Shown here: in pieces, positions 51,005 to 60,487 of the stretch | Numbering within the stretch: the stretch's first letter is position 1 | Layout of the letters: every line of letters begins with the position of its first letter | From: Candidatus Bartonella washoeensis Sb944nv | GTDB taxonomy: Bacteria > Pseudomonadota > Alphaproteobacteria > Rhizobiales > Rhizobiaceae | Reading direction: 5' to 3' | NCBI RefSeq assembly: GCF_000278135.1 | Contig: NZ_JH725023.1 | Span: 318,883 to 382,882, forward strand | DNA length: 64,000 nucleotides | Translations under genes and position numbers: made by a program | The notes under the pieces: model-generated | What the model saw: the letters and a program-made list of their open reading frames with translations, nothing else | Database searches by the model: none | What the model was told of the DNA's origin: nothing

Positions 51005-52204
51005 TTAATTTGCCAGTTGGCTGATGATGTGGTCAAGGAGCATGCGTCCTGTGGTGGTAGCTTTTAAACGCTGGTTCCCTAACATTTCTACCAATCCTTT
51101 TTGTTGTAAATCAATAAGTTTTTCCATTGATAAACTGCTAGGGCTTAAAGTTTCATAGCGCATAAGATCTAAACCTTCGCAAAGACGCAACCCCATAAGA
51201 AGCATTTCATTTGCCTGTTGCACTTTGGTTAATTGTTCTGTTTCAACACATCCATGTCCTGTAGTTTCTACCAATTTGAGCCAATGTTCAGGGTATTTTT
51301 CATTTATTGTGACATAACGTTCGTCATTTTCAATTTGAGATGAAAATACTTTTGAAAAGGCAGAGAAATTATCCTGTGGGCGTCTGATAAAGCGTCCGTG
51401 TGCCCCTGGACCAAAGCCTGCATATTCATGATAACGCCAGTAAAGAAGATTATGAGCTGATTCAGCACCGGGGATTGCGTGATTTGAGATTTCATAGGCT
51501 GGAAGTCCATGCAGTGTAGTTATTTCTTGAGTGAGATGATAGAGGTCTGCTGCGAGTTCGGATGTAGGAAGAATAAGTCTTCCTGCAGCATGGAGTCTTT
51601 TAAAGGAGGTTCCTTCCTCGATAGTTAGTTGATAAAGAGAAAGATGGTCTACTGCAAAATCAAGGGCTTGAAGAAGCTCACATTTCCATTGTTCGAGTGT
51701 TTGTTCGGGGCGTGCATAGATTAAATCAAAAGATAAGCATGGAAAAATTTCTCGCGCTAAAGCAACAGCGTGAAGAGCTTGTTTCACATCATGAAGACGG
51801 CCAAGTTGTCGCAATGCTTTATCATTAAGTGCTTGTACACCGAGCGACAACCGGTTAACTCCTGCTGTGCGGTATCCGCGAAAGCGCTCTGCTTCCACAC
51901 TAGATGGATTGGCTTCCAGTGTTATTTCAGCTTTATCATCAACTGTCCACTTTTTTGTAATTGCTTGCAACAAAGCATCAACAGTTTGAGGAGTCATGAG
52001 GGAGGGTGTTCCCCCGCCGATAAAAATACTCGTAATATGACGTGGACCTATTTTATGGTACTGCGTTTCTATTTCGCGTTTAAAGGCAGCTACGAAACGT
52101 GGTTGATCAACCCCATTTACGCGAACATGCGAATTAAAATCACAATAGGGGCATTTGGCAGCACAAAAGGGCCAATGGATGTAAATGCCAAAAGGTTCAT
52201 TCAT
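51005..52204 (-). CDS. hemW: HemW, radical-SAM heme chaperone (HemN-like)
   Basis: A radical-SAM protein related to coproporphyrinogen oxidase HemN but now regarded as a heme-binding chaperone. The cluster motif is CAAKCPYC with Cys14, Cys18 and Cys21, preceded by [17 protein letters not shown] and [19 protein letters not shown] are further family blocks. The usual HemN N-terminal extension is absent, supporting HemW. It has 399 residues. Its ATG overlaps the rdgB stop (ATGA), so the two are coupled. Confidence 0.94.
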   Translation of the reverse strand: MNEPFGIYIHWPFCAAKCPYCDFNSHVRVNGVDQPRFVAAFKREIETQYHKIGPRHITSIFIGGGTPSLMTPQTVDALLQAITKKWTVDDKAEITLEANPSSVEAERFRGYRTAGVNRLSLGVQALNDKALRQLGRLHDVKQALHAVALAREIFPCLSFDLIYARPEQTLEQWKCELLQALDFAVDHLSLYQLTIEEGTSFKRLHAAGRLILPTSELAADLYHLTQEITTLHGLPAYEISNHAIPGAESAHNLLYWRYHEYAGFGPGAHGRFIRRPQDNFSAFSKVFSSQIENDERYVTINEKYPEHWLKLVETTGHGCVETEQLTKVQQANEMLLMGLRLCEGLDLMRYETLSPSSLSMEKLIDLQQKGLVEMLGNQRLKATTTGRMLLDHIISQLAN

Positions 52205-52848
52205 GAGAACGTCAAAAGGTTTTCTGCTAAAATTTTGAAAGCGCGCGCGCGGTGAGAGAGGGGTGTTTTATGATTGGGTTTCCAGCCATGTTTTTGCTCT
52301 TTTGTCATTTCACCGAAGGTTTTTTCATATCCATCTGGTAAAAAAACGGGATCAAACCCAAAACCTTTATCGCCGCGTGGAGGCCAAATGAATGTGCCTT
52401 CAACACTGCCACGAAAATAATCTGCATAACCATCAGGCCATGCAATGCAAATAACTGATATAAAACGACATTTTCTCTTACTTTTTTCAGTAGCTCCAAT
52501 TTTTTGGAGTTCGTTTTCTACTTTTTGCATCGCTTTAAAAAAATTACGTGTACCATCGGGCTGAATAGCCCAGTCAGCTGTATAAACACCTGGTGCACTA
52601 TCTAATGCATACACTTCCATACCAGAATCATCAGAGAGAGAAGGAAGCCCTGTAGCTTTTGCAGCTGCGAAGGCTTTAATATAGGCATTTTCTGCAAATG
52701 TTTTTCCTGTTTCTTTTGGTTCAGGCAAGTCTAATTCCTTTGCTGATTGTGTTGTTAAACCAAAAGGAGAGACTAATGTGATGATTTCATGTAATTTGCC
52801 TGCATTATGCGTGGCAATGACGAGTTTTTGAGTTACTATACTTCTCAT
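52201..52848 (-). CDS. rdgB: RdgB/HAM1, non-canonical purine NTP pyrophosphatase
   Basis: Hydrolyses ITP, dITP and XTP to keep damaged purines out of nucleic acids. Family motifs: [13 protein letters not shown] near the start, [27 protein letters not shown] and LSHRARAF at the end. I use ATG 52848 because GGAG at 52860-52857 lies eight bases before it; an ATG two codons upstream sits almost on that site. This gives 215 residues. hemW follows with an overlap. In many Rhizobiales rph lies between hrcA and rdgB, but it is absent here. Confidence 0.95.
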   Translation of the reverse strand: MRSIVTQKLVIATHNAGKLHEIITLVSPFGLTTQSAKELDLPEPKETGKTFAENAYIKAFAAAKATGLPSLSDDSGMEVYALDSAPGVYTADWAIQPDGTRNFFKAMQKVENELQKIGATEKSKRKCRFISVICIAWPDGYADYFRGSVEGTFIWPPRGDKGFGFDPVFLPDGYEKTFGEMTKEQKHGWKPNHKTPLSHRARAFKILAENLLTFS

Positions 52849-53167
52849 ATACATCTCTCCAAAATGAAAGAGGATAGCTATTTTTTATGCTAAAAACCAG
52901 CTTGAACTATTATATAATATGCGTTTTTACAGATTTTACGAAACACAATCTTTTTGAATGCTTATTCATATTCTGTTCAAATGGAGTCTTACATATTTAA
53001 TGAAGACAGTGATTGGAAAGATATATAAAAGTATCTTTCTTTTTGATGATAGCATTTTTTTTATGATAAATATGTATTATGCTTTTGCACTGCTTTAGAC
53101 TATTTGACCAAACCTTGGCAAAACTTATATAAGAAAAGAGTATTTTAAAAGTATTGAAACAATTGTG
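52849..53167. other. Gap between divergent rdgB and hrcA
   Basis: About 320 bp. It contains the likely hrcA promoter at 53104-53131. No remnant of rph, whose usual place is here in relatives, can be recognised. Confidence 0.5.
53104..53133 (+). promoter_or_regulatory. Candidate hrcA promoter
   Basis: TTGACC at 53104-53109 and TATATA at 53126-53131 with 16-base spacing fit a housekeeping sigma promoter. The overlapping CTTATATAAG at 53124-53133 also matches the alphaproteobacterial RpoH -10 pattern CYTATNTNNG, although a good CTTG at the right distance is lacking. It lies 35 bases before the ATG. Confidence 0.5.
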
Positions 53168-54238
53168 ATGAAGCAAAAACCTATTGATAATGAAATAAAA
53201 TATCTTAATGAGCGTTCACGTGATATTTTTCGCCATATCGTTGAAGCCTACCTTAATGATGGAGAGCCTGTGGGATCACGAAATCTTTCACGGCTTTTGC
53301 AACAGACATTATCACCTGCGACAATTCGCAATGTGATGAGTGATCTTGAACATCTCGGTTTGATTTATGCACCTCATGTGTCTGCAGGAAGAATGCCGAC
53401 GCAATCGGGTTTACGATTTTTTGTTGATGCATTCATGGAAGCTGGTGATTTACCAACTGAGGAGCGCGAAAGTATTGAAACCCAAGTTAAGGAGGCTGGT
53501 CATGCACAATCAATTGAACATTTTCTCATTCAAGCGAGCCAAGTTCTTTCAGATCTATCGCGTGGGGCAGGATTAGTTCTGGCAACAAAACACGAAGGGA
53601 CGTTGAAGCATATTGAATTTGTGCGCCTTGATGGAGAACACGCTCTTGCAGTTTTGGTGACTCAGCAAGGTGAAGTTGAAAATCGTATTGTTCATTTACC
53701 GGAAGGAGTTACCCATGCACAATTGACAGAGGCAACGAATTTTCTCAATGCCCATATTCAGGGGCGTACATTGAGTGAAGCTAAAAAGGAAATTGCGCGT
53801 TTATGCTTGGAAACACGGGCTGCACTTGATCATTTGTCTCATCATCTTGTTGAAACAGGGTTAGCTGTTTGGGGAGGAGAAGATGCTGAGCATAAAATAC
53901 ACCTTATTGTTCGCGGGCGGAGCAATTTGCTTGAAGATGTGAAAGCAGAAGAAGATTTAGAGCGATTGCGACATTTGTTTGATGATCTTGAAACGCGTGA
54001 AAGTATGGCGCAGCTACTTGATTTAACGGATGAAGGTTCAGGGGTTCGTATCTTTATTGGCTCGGAAAATAAGTTGTTTTCGCTTTCTGGTTCTTCTTTA
54101 GTGGTGGCACCTTATTGTGATTCACAACAACGAGTTATTGGTGCTTTGGGGGTTATTGGGCCAACACGGCTTAATTATGCAAGAATCGTGCCTATGGTTG
54201 ATTATACAGCTCAACTTATCTCGCAGTTGTTGCGTTAG
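53168..54238 (+). CDS. hrcA: Heat-inducible transcription repressor HrcA
   Basis: A DNA-binding repressor of chaperone operons that recognises CIRCE elements. The N-terminal winged helix has RSRDIFRHIVEAYLNDGEPVGSRNLSR and SPATIRNVMSDLEHLGLIYAPHVSAGRMPT, a strong family match; the C-terminal end has VIGPTRLNYARIVPMVDYTAQLIS. It has 356 residues. ATG 53168 directly follows an in-frame GTG. grpE follows after 121 bp. No CIRCE element was seen in this window, so its own targets (probably groESL) lie elsewhere. Confidence 0.95.
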   Translation: MKQKPIDNEIKYLNERSRDIFRHIVEAYLNDGEPVGSRNLSRLLQQTLSPATIRNVMSDLEHLGLIYAPHVSAGRMPTQSGLRFFVDAFMEAGDLPTEERESIETQVKEAGHAQSIEHFLIQASQVLSDLSRGAGLVLATKHEGTLKHIEFVRLDGEHALAVLVTQQGEVENRIVHLPEGVTHAQLTEATNFLNAHIQGRTLSEAKKEIARLCLETRAALDHLSHHLVETGLAVWGGEDAEHKIHLIVRGRSNLLEDVKAEEDLERLRHLFDDLETRESMAQLLDLTDEGSGVRIFIGSENKLFSLSGSSLVVAPYCDSQQRVIGALGVIGPTRLNYARIVPMVDYTAQLISQLLR

Positions 54239-54294
54239 GATAACGCCGTGGATGTTTTTTATAGACGCTCATTGTGTTAAGATGCGTAATACCC

Positions 54295-54323
54295 CTTGAT
54301 TTTTGTCTGTAAAATTTCGATAT
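54295..54323 (+). promoter_or_regulatory. Candidate RpoH promoter of grpE
   Basis: CTTGAT at 54295-54300 and CGATAT at 54318-54323 are separated by 17 bases, resembling heat-shock sigma promoters (CTTG -35 and C-ATAT -10). It lies in the hrcA-grpE gap, 37 bases before the ATG. Confidence 0.4.
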
Positions 54324-54359
54324 CGATAATAATAAATTTTATGAAGGAATGGAATTTTT

Positions 54360-55022
54360 ATGTCTGATGAAAAAAACAAATTTACTGACGCTTCATTGGA
54401 AAATTGCGATTTAAAAAAACCAGTTGATCGTGATGCATTGAAACAAGCTGCTGATGAGTTTTTAAAAGACCGTAAAGCAGAAACTTGCGCAGACGTTGAA
54501 GAAGAAGGAAATGAGTTTATTGATTCCTTAGCTGTTTTGCAGGATGAAAATAAAGAATTGAAAGATCAACTTTTACGTCTTGCGGCAGATATGGAAAACC
54601 TTCGGCGTCGTACTGCACGTGATGTGGCTGATGCAAGAGCTTATTCGATTGCTAATTTTGCACGCGATATGTTATCTGTTTCTGATAATCTCAATCGTGC
54701 TTTGGAAGCTATTCCAGAAGGAGCAAAGGAGAATGATGCTGGTTTGAAAACGCTAGCTGAGGGCGTTGAAATGACTGAGCGTGCAATGATAGCAGCGTTA
54801 GAACGTCATGGAGTGAAGAAAATTTACCCAGAGGGGCAAAAATTTGATCCTCACTTTCATCAAGCAATGTTTGAAATTCCTAATTCTGATGTTCCAGATA
54901 ATACCGTTCAGCAAGTTGTTCAAGCAGGTTATATCATTGGTGAACGCGTGCTACGTCCAGCAATAGTTGGTGTGGCCAGAAGGGGAGCAAAAGAAGCTTC
55001 TGTTGAAGCTAATTCGCAATAA
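54360..55022 (+). CDS. grpE: GrpE, nucleotide exchange factor for DnaK
   Basis: Drives ADP release from DnaK. The long N-terminal coiled region ([27 protein letters not shown]) and the C-terminal beta domain ([41 protein letters not shown]) give a firm call. It has 220 residues. A GAAGGAATGGAA site precedes the ATG. DnaK itself is at 62456, not adjacent as in many relatives. Confidence 0.96.
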   Translation: MSDEKNKFTDASLENCDLKKPVDRDALKQAADEFLKDRKAETCADVEEEGNEFIDSLAVLQDENKELKDQLLRLAADMENLRRRTARDVADARAYSIANFARDMLSVSDNLNRALEAIPEGAKENDAGLKTLAEGVEMTERAMIAALERHGVKKIYPEGQKFDPHFHQAMFEIPNSDVPDNTVQQVVQAGYIIGERVLRPAIVGVARRGAKEASVEANSQ

Positions 55023-55107
55023 ACACTTCAACAAAAATATCTGCAACGCAAGACTACAGCATTGCAGGTGCAGTTTTATATTTTGAAGCATTTCATCAAA
55101 AAGGTTT

Positions 55108-55131
55108 TAAAGGATGTTTTAACATCCTTTA
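55108..55131. terminator. Hairpin between convergent grpE and thpR
   Basis: A perfect nine-base stem, TAAAGGATG at 55108-55116 with CATCCTTTA at 55123-55131 around a six-base loop. It overlaps the thpR stop codon. On the minus strand it is followed by a U-rich run (AAAACCTTTTT), so it best serves thpR, but can act both ways. Confidence 0.65.
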
Positions 55132-55668
55132 TCCTTGAAGTGTCCAGCGTCCTTTTACAACATATGGGGCATCGCTTGAAGGAGATGGCGATAACAATAA
55201 GACAAAATGGTTAATTTCAAAGGCCGGAAACGAAAAATCATCTCGAGAGGACAAATAAGGAGGCAGATCATCAGGTCTAATATCAAGCAATCGTGCAAGA
55301 GTAATATGCGGAGTAAATTGCTTTTCATCAGGAGCTAACGTCAAATGGCTCCGGATATTTTGCATCTGTTCGTGTAAACTATTAAGAGTTTCACAAGGCT
55401 CAATGCCGACAACTAGAGAATGGGGAGCATTTTCTGAACCAAAAACTTCGAAACCTCTCATTTTTAATGCAAAAGGGGGAAGCTTTATTGTGTCAAAAGC
55501 ACAAATAATCTTATCTGCTACAGAGTCTTCAACTTCACCAAAAAAAGACAAAGTGATATGAAAGTTTCGTGGGTTAATCCACTGTGCGTTTGGCAAGCCA
55601 TTTTGCAGTAATATAAGTGCTTCTGTTGTTTCTTGCGGAATCTGAAGTGCACTAAACAGACGTTGCAT
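55129..55668 (-). CDS. thpR: RNA 2',3'-cyclic phosphodiesterase (2H ligase family)
   Basis: A 2H-phosphoesterase of 179 residues. The two HxT-type catalytic motifs are FHITLSFFG near residue 41 and FTPHITLARL near 128. Relatives open 2',3'-cyclic phosphates and were first seen as 2'-5' RNA ligases; physiological role is unclear. The stop codon is built into a terminator hairpin. Confidence 0.9.
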   Translation of the reverse strand: MQRLFSALQIPQETTEALILLQNGLPNAQWINPRNFHITLSFFGEVEDSVADKIICAFDTIKLPPFALKMRGFEVFGSENAPHSLVVGIEPCETLNSLHEQMQNIRSHLTLAPDEKQFTPHITLARLLDIRPDDLPPYLSSRDDFSFPAFEINHFVLLLSPSPSSDAPYVVKGRWTLQG

Positions 55669-56238
55669 GGTATCTCCTTATAGTCAGAAAACATCACTGT
55701 GAGCGCAATGACGGATAATTAATAACGGATCACACCTCTAAGGATGAGGAAATTATATAGAAAAAGAATAGCTAAAAAATGGCTACCATAATTATGAATT
55801 CAATTCATAAAGTTTATGATCTAGGATAATGCTCATAATTTTTAATAAAGCTATGTTATATGAAGTATCGGAAAGATATACAGTTAGAGGATCGCTTGTG
55901 TTCTTATTATCAATGTTACAAATACAGGCTAAAATAAGAAAAGTTTATGGATTTTTAATTTTGCAATTATCTTTTATATTGGTTAAAAGTAAACTCAAAG
56001 CTGTTTTAGCATATCTCTATAAACATTTAATTATATGTGTTAAAGGTTATGATAGCCATAATGCTCAACATTCGAACTGGTCAAATATCGTGGGAAAAGA
56101 AAGCTCATATAGGTATTATAAATAACACAAAAACCACAAACATTTATGTCTACGATAACCATATTGCCAATTCAAACGGATACGAATGTTGATATCCTTA
56201 AGAGAAAACGAAGAAGTCTCTTTTTTAGGTGAGAAGCT
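55669..56238. other. Gap with a 19-bp palindrome
   Basis: 570 bp between thpR and ptsH on the minus strand. It has the perfect palindrome at 55792-55810. A 98-codon plus-strand frame at 55829-56125 lacks a ribosome-binding site and a plausible composition and is not called. Confidence 0.5.
55792..55810. repeat. Perfect 19-bp inverted repeat
   Basis: TTATGAATTCAATTCATAA: nine-base arms around a central C. Its size and symmetry fit an operator for a dimeric regulator. It lies about 120 bp upstream of the minus-strand thpR start. Confidence 0.7.
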
Positions 56239-56535
56239 TTAGTTTTCTTCTCCAAATTTGTTGTTAATAAGTTTTTCAAGAGCATTGAGAGCATCATTTG
56301 CTTCTGGTCCTGAAACGCGGATAGTGAGATTACAACCCGGTGAGGCTGCTAACATCATAAGTCCCATAATTGATGAGCCACCAACAACTTTTCCGTCTTT
56401 TTCAACTTCAACAATGGCATTGAAATTGTCAACAGTTTGTACAAATTTTGCAGAAGCGCGGGCATGCAACCCGCGTTTATTACAAATATTGAAATGGCGA
56501 CTTAATATACATGGGAGAGTATCTTTGGAAAGCAT
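56239..56535 (-). CDS. ptsH: HPr-like phosphocarrier protein
   Basis: Carries phosphate between PtsP-type EI and EIIA proteins. The phosphorylated histidine is His24 in RGLHARASAKF. The regulatory serine block, GSSIMGLMMLAA, is also intact and would be the target of the neighbouring HPr kinase. Its 98 residues include a short N-terminal extension. It lies 24 bp after the EIIA(Man) gene and ends the chvI-chvG-hprK-EIIA-HPr cluster. Confidence 0.93.
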   Translation of the reverse strand: MLSKDTLPCILSRHFNICNKRGLHARASAKFVQTVDNFNAIVEVEKDGKVVGGSSIMGLMMLAASPGCNLTIRVSGPEANDALNALEKLINNKFGEEN

Positions 56536-56559
56536 CTGTGTTAATTATCCGCTATAAAG

Positions 56560-56949
56560 TCATACTGGTACATTAATATATTTACGTCCTGCTTCTTGGG
56601 CTATTTTTAAAGCTTCTGATAATGAAATATCAGGACATTGCCGAATAGAAATCAGTTTAATGAGCATGGGTAAATTAACACCTGCAATCATTTCAACACG
56701 TCCTTTTTTAATAGCAGGAATAGCCATATTTGACGGTGTTCCACCGAACACATCTGTTAATATAATCACACCATGGTTTGTATCTGTAGAGGAAACTGCG
56801 GCTATAATGTCATCTTGGCGCTGATTCATGTCATCATCGGGATAGACGCATATTGTTGCAAATTTTTCTTGTGTTCCAACAACATGTTCTACAGCATGCA
56901 AAAATTCAACAGCCAATTCACCGTGCGTTACAAGCACGAGTCCAATCAT
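56560..56949 (-). CDS. PTS EIIA component, mannose/fructose family
   Basis: A single-domain EIIA of the mannose family. The phospho-acceptor is His9 in LVLVTHGELA, and LTDVFGGTPSNMA is the family signature. I use ATG 56949, after an AGGAG site in the upstream GTTAACAGGAG, giving 129 residues; a start at 56982 would precede that site. No EIIB, EIIC or EIID is present, so it is likely a regulatory terminal acceptor rather than a transporter part. Confidence 0.9.
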   Translation of the reverse strand: MIGLVLVTHGELAVEFLHAVEHVVGTQEKFATICVYPDDDMNQRQDDIIAAVSSTDTNHGVIILTDVFGGTPSNMAIPAIKKGRVEMIAGVNLPMLIKLISIRQCPDISLSEALKIAQEAGRKYINVPV

Positions 56950-57082
56950 TTTACAAAAACTCCTGTTAACTAAAAGACCCAACCATATGGTGGAAAGAGT
57001 ATTTTACAAGGCTTTGCTGTGCTGCCAAGAAAAATTTTCAAAAAAAGGCAAAAATAATGATTTTTTCCCCTTTAGAAAAAAA

Positions 57083-57547
57083 TTAGACAGATTTCGACCA
57101 TCTTTTTCTAAAAAAGAATGCTTCAATAGCCTGACAAATGGCAGTGCAATCTGCTTCATGAAGGCTAGGAAGTTTTAAAAGAGGAATATGCAGATCAGCA
57201 AATTTAAAAGTCTGATTCGTTGAGAAACGCTCATATTCAGGACCAAGAAGAATAACGCAGTCAATAGTTGTTTGTTTTTCAAACTCCATCGTATAGAGAC
57301 CAACACCACGAATCTCGATACCGCCCTGCAAACCTTCTGGAGTATATCCACAGAGTTTTCCATTTTCCACACAGAGCATTGTATAATCATCACTGATAAG
57401 CTTCGCTTCACGTTTTGACCACCCAGCACGGTCAAGTAAAGAAAGGGTCAATGTTGATTTTCCTGAGCCAGACGGGCCTATAATCAAGAGTCCCTTTCCT
57501 CCAAGTTGGAGACAATTTGCATGGAGTATTTCATTTTTTGTTTTCAT
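57083..57547 (-). CDS. hprK: HPr kinase/phosphorylase, short alphaproteobacterial form
   Basis: Phosphorylates or dephosphorylates HPr on serine. Only the C-terminal catalytic half is present, 154 residues, which is normal in Rhizobiales compared with about 310 in Firmicutes. Walker A is GPSGSGKST at 24-32, and the ISDDYTML and GLQGGIEIRGVGLY blocks are conserved. It follows chvG by 24 bp and precedes the EIIA(Man) gene, so sensor and PTS regulation are genetically linked. Confidence 0.92.
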   Translation of the reverse strand: MKTKNEILHANCLQLGGKGLLIIGPSGSGKSTLTLSLLDRAGWSKREAKLISDDYTMLCVENGKLCGYTPEGLQGGIEIRGVGLYTMEFEKQTTIDCVILLGPEYERFSTNQTFKFADLHIPLLKLPSLHEADCTAICQAIEAFFFRKRWSKSV

Positions 57548-57571
57548 GCTTTTTGCTTTGGGTAAAAGGGT

Positions 57572-59356
57572 TTATTTTGCGAAGGGAAGCACAATAATAA
57601 AACGTGCACCAGTTTTACTATTTTCGAGCTTGGGGTCAACAATATTTTCAGCTGTAATTGTTCCATTATGAGCTTCAATGATTTGCCGGCTAATAGAAAG
57701 GCCAAGTCCTGAGTTTTGACCAAATGTATCTTCATTTGGTCGATCTGTATAGAAGCGTTCAAAAATGCGTTCAATATTATCCGAACGAATACCAGGGCCA
57801 TTATCTTCAATGGTTAAGGTAAGAGTTGAAGCATCACTCTTCATCGTTATACAAATTTTGCCATTATCATGGGGAATGAAAGAACGTGCATTTTCAATGA
57901 GATTTGAAATAACTTGCCCTAAACGGAGTTCATGTCCCAAAACAAGGTAGGCTTTTCCATGAGGACGTGGGACAATATTAAGGCTGATATCAATGGTTTG
58001 CGTATTACGGTATACTTCATGAACGGCATGAACGAGACTTTCCAGAAGCAGTGTCATATCAACAATCTGCGCGGTTTCACGCGCAAGTTCTGCATCGAGT
58101 CGTGAGGCATCAGAAATATCAGTAATCAAACGGTCAAGACGACGCACATCATGTTGAATAATTTCAAGCAATTGTTCCTGTGCTTCTTCATTTTTGGCCA
58201 GTGGGAGCGTTTCAACAGCACTACGCAAGGAGGTAAGTGGATTTTTTAATTCATGGCTTACATCAGCAGCAAAGCGTTCAATGGCTTCAATGCGTGTGTA
58301 AAGAGCATTGGTCATATCACGAATAGAGGTTGAAAGATGACCAATTTCATCTTCGCGCATTGAAAAGTCAGGAATTTCTACGCGCTTGTTGTTGCCATTG
58401 CGTACACGGTTGGCAGAGGCGGACAATTTGCTCAATGGATGCGCGATCGTATGGGCTAAAAATAAGGAAAGGACCAAAAGCACACTTCCAACAACGGCAA
58501 AGACTTTAAAAATAACCAGCCTTTCAGCTTTTACAATGTTATCAATATCTGAACCGGTGGTTGAAAGAAGAAGCGCACCCACCACTGCACGATAGCGCTG
58601 AACAGGTACAGCAACAGAAACGATTAATTGACCTTGTCTATTGCGTCGTTTGGCAGTAGCAAGAGATCCATTTAGTGCTCGGTAAACTTCTGGATAAGCA
58701 ATACCCCGGCTTTTCACTTGCTCTCTATCAGTGGCAATTCCATTGCCATAAAATGCGCTTGAAAACCATGATGTGAGGCGTTCCCACAGGTTTTTTTCAA
58801 TTTTAATTGGAGGTAAATCATAGCTGAAAACTTCGCCGCTAGAATAAAGAACGCGCGAATCAAGAAGTAAAGTAGCATCACGATCATAGATACGTGCTCT
58901 TGTTGTTTGGGGCGTGATAAGACGCCGTAAAAGAGGAGCAACTTGTTCAGGATTAATGGGAAAATCCCAAGAGTCTGTTGATTGAGGTGCAGGTGTAACA
59001 CTTTCTCCAGCTTGTAATTCCAAAAGTTTTTTGGGGTCTATGAGAATAGAATTCGTATCTATCGTTGCAGAAGCAGCAATGGCTCCAGCGATAATCTTCC
59101 CTTGGATGCATAAACTTTTGATTTTCGCTTCAATTAAACCATCGCGAAACTGATTAAGGTATAAAATGCCTGTAACTAGGATAGCAAGAGCAGCAAGATT
59201 TAAAATGACGATGCGGCGTGTAAGACTGGAAAAAAACAATTGTCTGAGGAGACGTTGTGTCCGAAAATGGAAATGAGCAAACATAAGAAATGGCGTTGAG
59301 AGGATGTCATTTGAGGTTGTTTTTTGCACAGTTTCCGGTCGAGTATTTTTTGTCAT
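57572..59356 (-). CDS. chvG: Sensor histidine kinase ChvG (ExoS family)
   Basis: Membrane sensor of acid or envelope stress in Rhizobiales; in Brucella the system is BvrS/BvrR and in Bartonella BatS/BatR. Residues about 48-70 and 270-297 form two membrane helices flanking the periplasmic sensor, followed by a HAMP region. The phospho-accepting His368 is in FAADVSHELKNPLTSL. The N-box is LGQVISNLIENA, and the ATPase has DNGPGI and GLGLSIS. It has 594 residues, 39 bp after chvI. The symbol batS would be used in Bartonella. Confidence 0.94.
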   Translation of the reverse strand: MTKNTRPETVQKTTSNDILSTPFLMFAHFHFRTQRLLRQLFFSSLTRRIVILNLAALAILVTGILYLNQFRDGLIEAKIKSLCIQGKIIAGAIAASATIDTNSILIDPKKLLELQAGESVTPAPQSTDSWDFPINPEQVAPLLRRLITPQTTRARIYDRDATLLLDSRVLYSSGEVFSYDLPPIKIEKNLWERLTSWFSSAFYGNGIATDREQVKSRGIAYPEVYRALNGSLATAKRRNRQGQLIVSVAVPVQRYRAVVGALLLSTTGSDIDNIVKAERLVIFKVFAVVGSVLLVLSLFLAHTIAHPLSKLSASANRVRNGNNKRVEIPDFSMREDEIGHLSTSIRDMTNALYTRIEAIERFAADVSHELKNPLTSLRSAVETLPLAKNEEAQEQLLEIIQHDVRRLDRLITDISDASRLDAELARETAQIVDMTLLLESLVHAVHEVYRNTQTIDISLNIVPRPHGKAYLVLGHELRLGQVISNLIENARSFIPHDNGKICITMKSDASTLTLTIEDNGPGIRSDNIERIFERFYTDRPNEDTFGQNSGLGLSISRQIIEAHNGTITAENIVDPKLENSKTGARFIIVLPFAK

Positions 59357-59395
59357 CGATTTGATCGCCGTTCAAATTTTTGCGACAAAATAGCT

Positions 59396-60118
59396 TCACA
59401 CCTCGTGGAAACGATAGCCCACACCGTAAAGTGTTTCAATCATTGCAAAATCATCATCCACTTGTTTAAACTTTTTACGCAGACGTTTAATGTGACTATC
59501 GATGGTACGGTCATCTACATAAACTTGATCACTATAGGCAGCATCCATCAAAGCATCACGACTTTTCACAACTCCTGGTCTTTGCGCTAAGGTTTGTAGA
59601 ATCAAAAACTCTGTAACGGTTAGGATAACAGGTTTATCTTTCCATGTACAGGTATGACGTTCTTGATCCATCACAAGATCTCCGCGTTTGAGAGAAGAGG
59701 TGGGAGATGCTCCTGTTGCAAGCGGTTGGTTACGAGCACTGGAACGGCGCAAAATAGCTTTTACGCGTTCAATGAGAAGACGTTGAGAGAAAGGTTTGGT
59801 AATAAAATCGTCAGCTCCCATTTTAAGACCAAACAGTTCATCAATTTCATCATCTTTAGAGGTAAGAAAAATAACAGGAATATCAGATTTTTGACGCAAT
59901 CGGCGTAAAAGTTCCATCCCATCCATTCGAGGCATTTTAATATCAAAAATAGCTAAATGTGGGGGATGCAGTGTTAGACCTTTGAGTGCAGATGCTCCAT
60001 CTGTATAACTTTCAACGCGATAGCCTTCTGTTTCAAGCGCAAAAGATAAAGATGTTAAAATGTTACGGTCATCATCAACAAGTACAATCGTTTGTGTGAT
60101 TGCTGGATTATCTTTCAT
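59396..60118 (-). CDS. chvI: Response regulator ChvI (OmpR family)
   Basis: Partner of ChvG. The receiver domain has the phospho-acceptor Asp59 in [13 protein letters not shown], an acidic pocket at VDDDRN, and the switch Lys in FITKPFSQR. The C-terminal winged helix (about 140-238) ends with [17 protein letters not shown] and GVGYRF. It has 240 residues and heads the cluster. In Bartonella the homologous BatR controls the VirB and effector genes during host entry; that role here is inference. Confidence 0.95.
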   Translation of the reverse strand: MKDNPAITQTIVLVDDDRNILTSLSFALETEGYRVESYTDGASALKGLTLHPPHLAIFDIKMPRMDGMELLRRLRQKSDIPVIFLTSKDDEIDELFGLKMGADDFITKPFSQRLLIERVKAILRRSSARNQPLATGASPTSSLKRGDLVMDQERHTCTWKDKPVILTVTEFLILQTLAQRPGVVKSRDALMDAAYSDQVYVDDRTIDSHIKRLRKKFKQVDDDFAMIETLYGVGYRFHEV

Positions 60119-60487
60119 GACTTCTTAGACCTTTCTATTGCCGTGGCAGCAAATTATCCACGCTATTTATATGGGAGTTCACATTTTTTTTGCAAAACAA
60201 ATATGATACAAATTGTAACTGAAGAAAAAACTCTGCATCTTTGCGGTAACAGATTGTTTTATCTCTGCAATTTTATAACGTTTTTGTATGTATTAAGATC
60301 CCTTTATGCAGGAAAAATTTTCATAGAGGCGTTTTTTACCAAAGTCTATCGTTATCTCTGTCCCAGAATTGAACAGTTGGTTTTTATTTGTTGAAGTTTA
60401 GAAAATTCGCCTATCTGTTTTAAGAGCAGAGGAAAGAGGGTGGTGGTATATGCAAAATTGCATCCACTTGCATAAAAGGAGGCCATA
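60119..60487. other. Divergent gap between chvI and the BON-LysM gene
   Basis: 370 bp with no supported gene. It must hold the promoters of both flanking units. I could not place boxes confidently. An AAAAGGAGG ribosome-binding site just before 60488 serves the downstream gene. Confidence 0.5.

Noticed and set aside
55829-56125. 98-codon plus-strand frame near the ptsH gap
   Set aside because: Weak start context, AT-driven composition, no family similarity.
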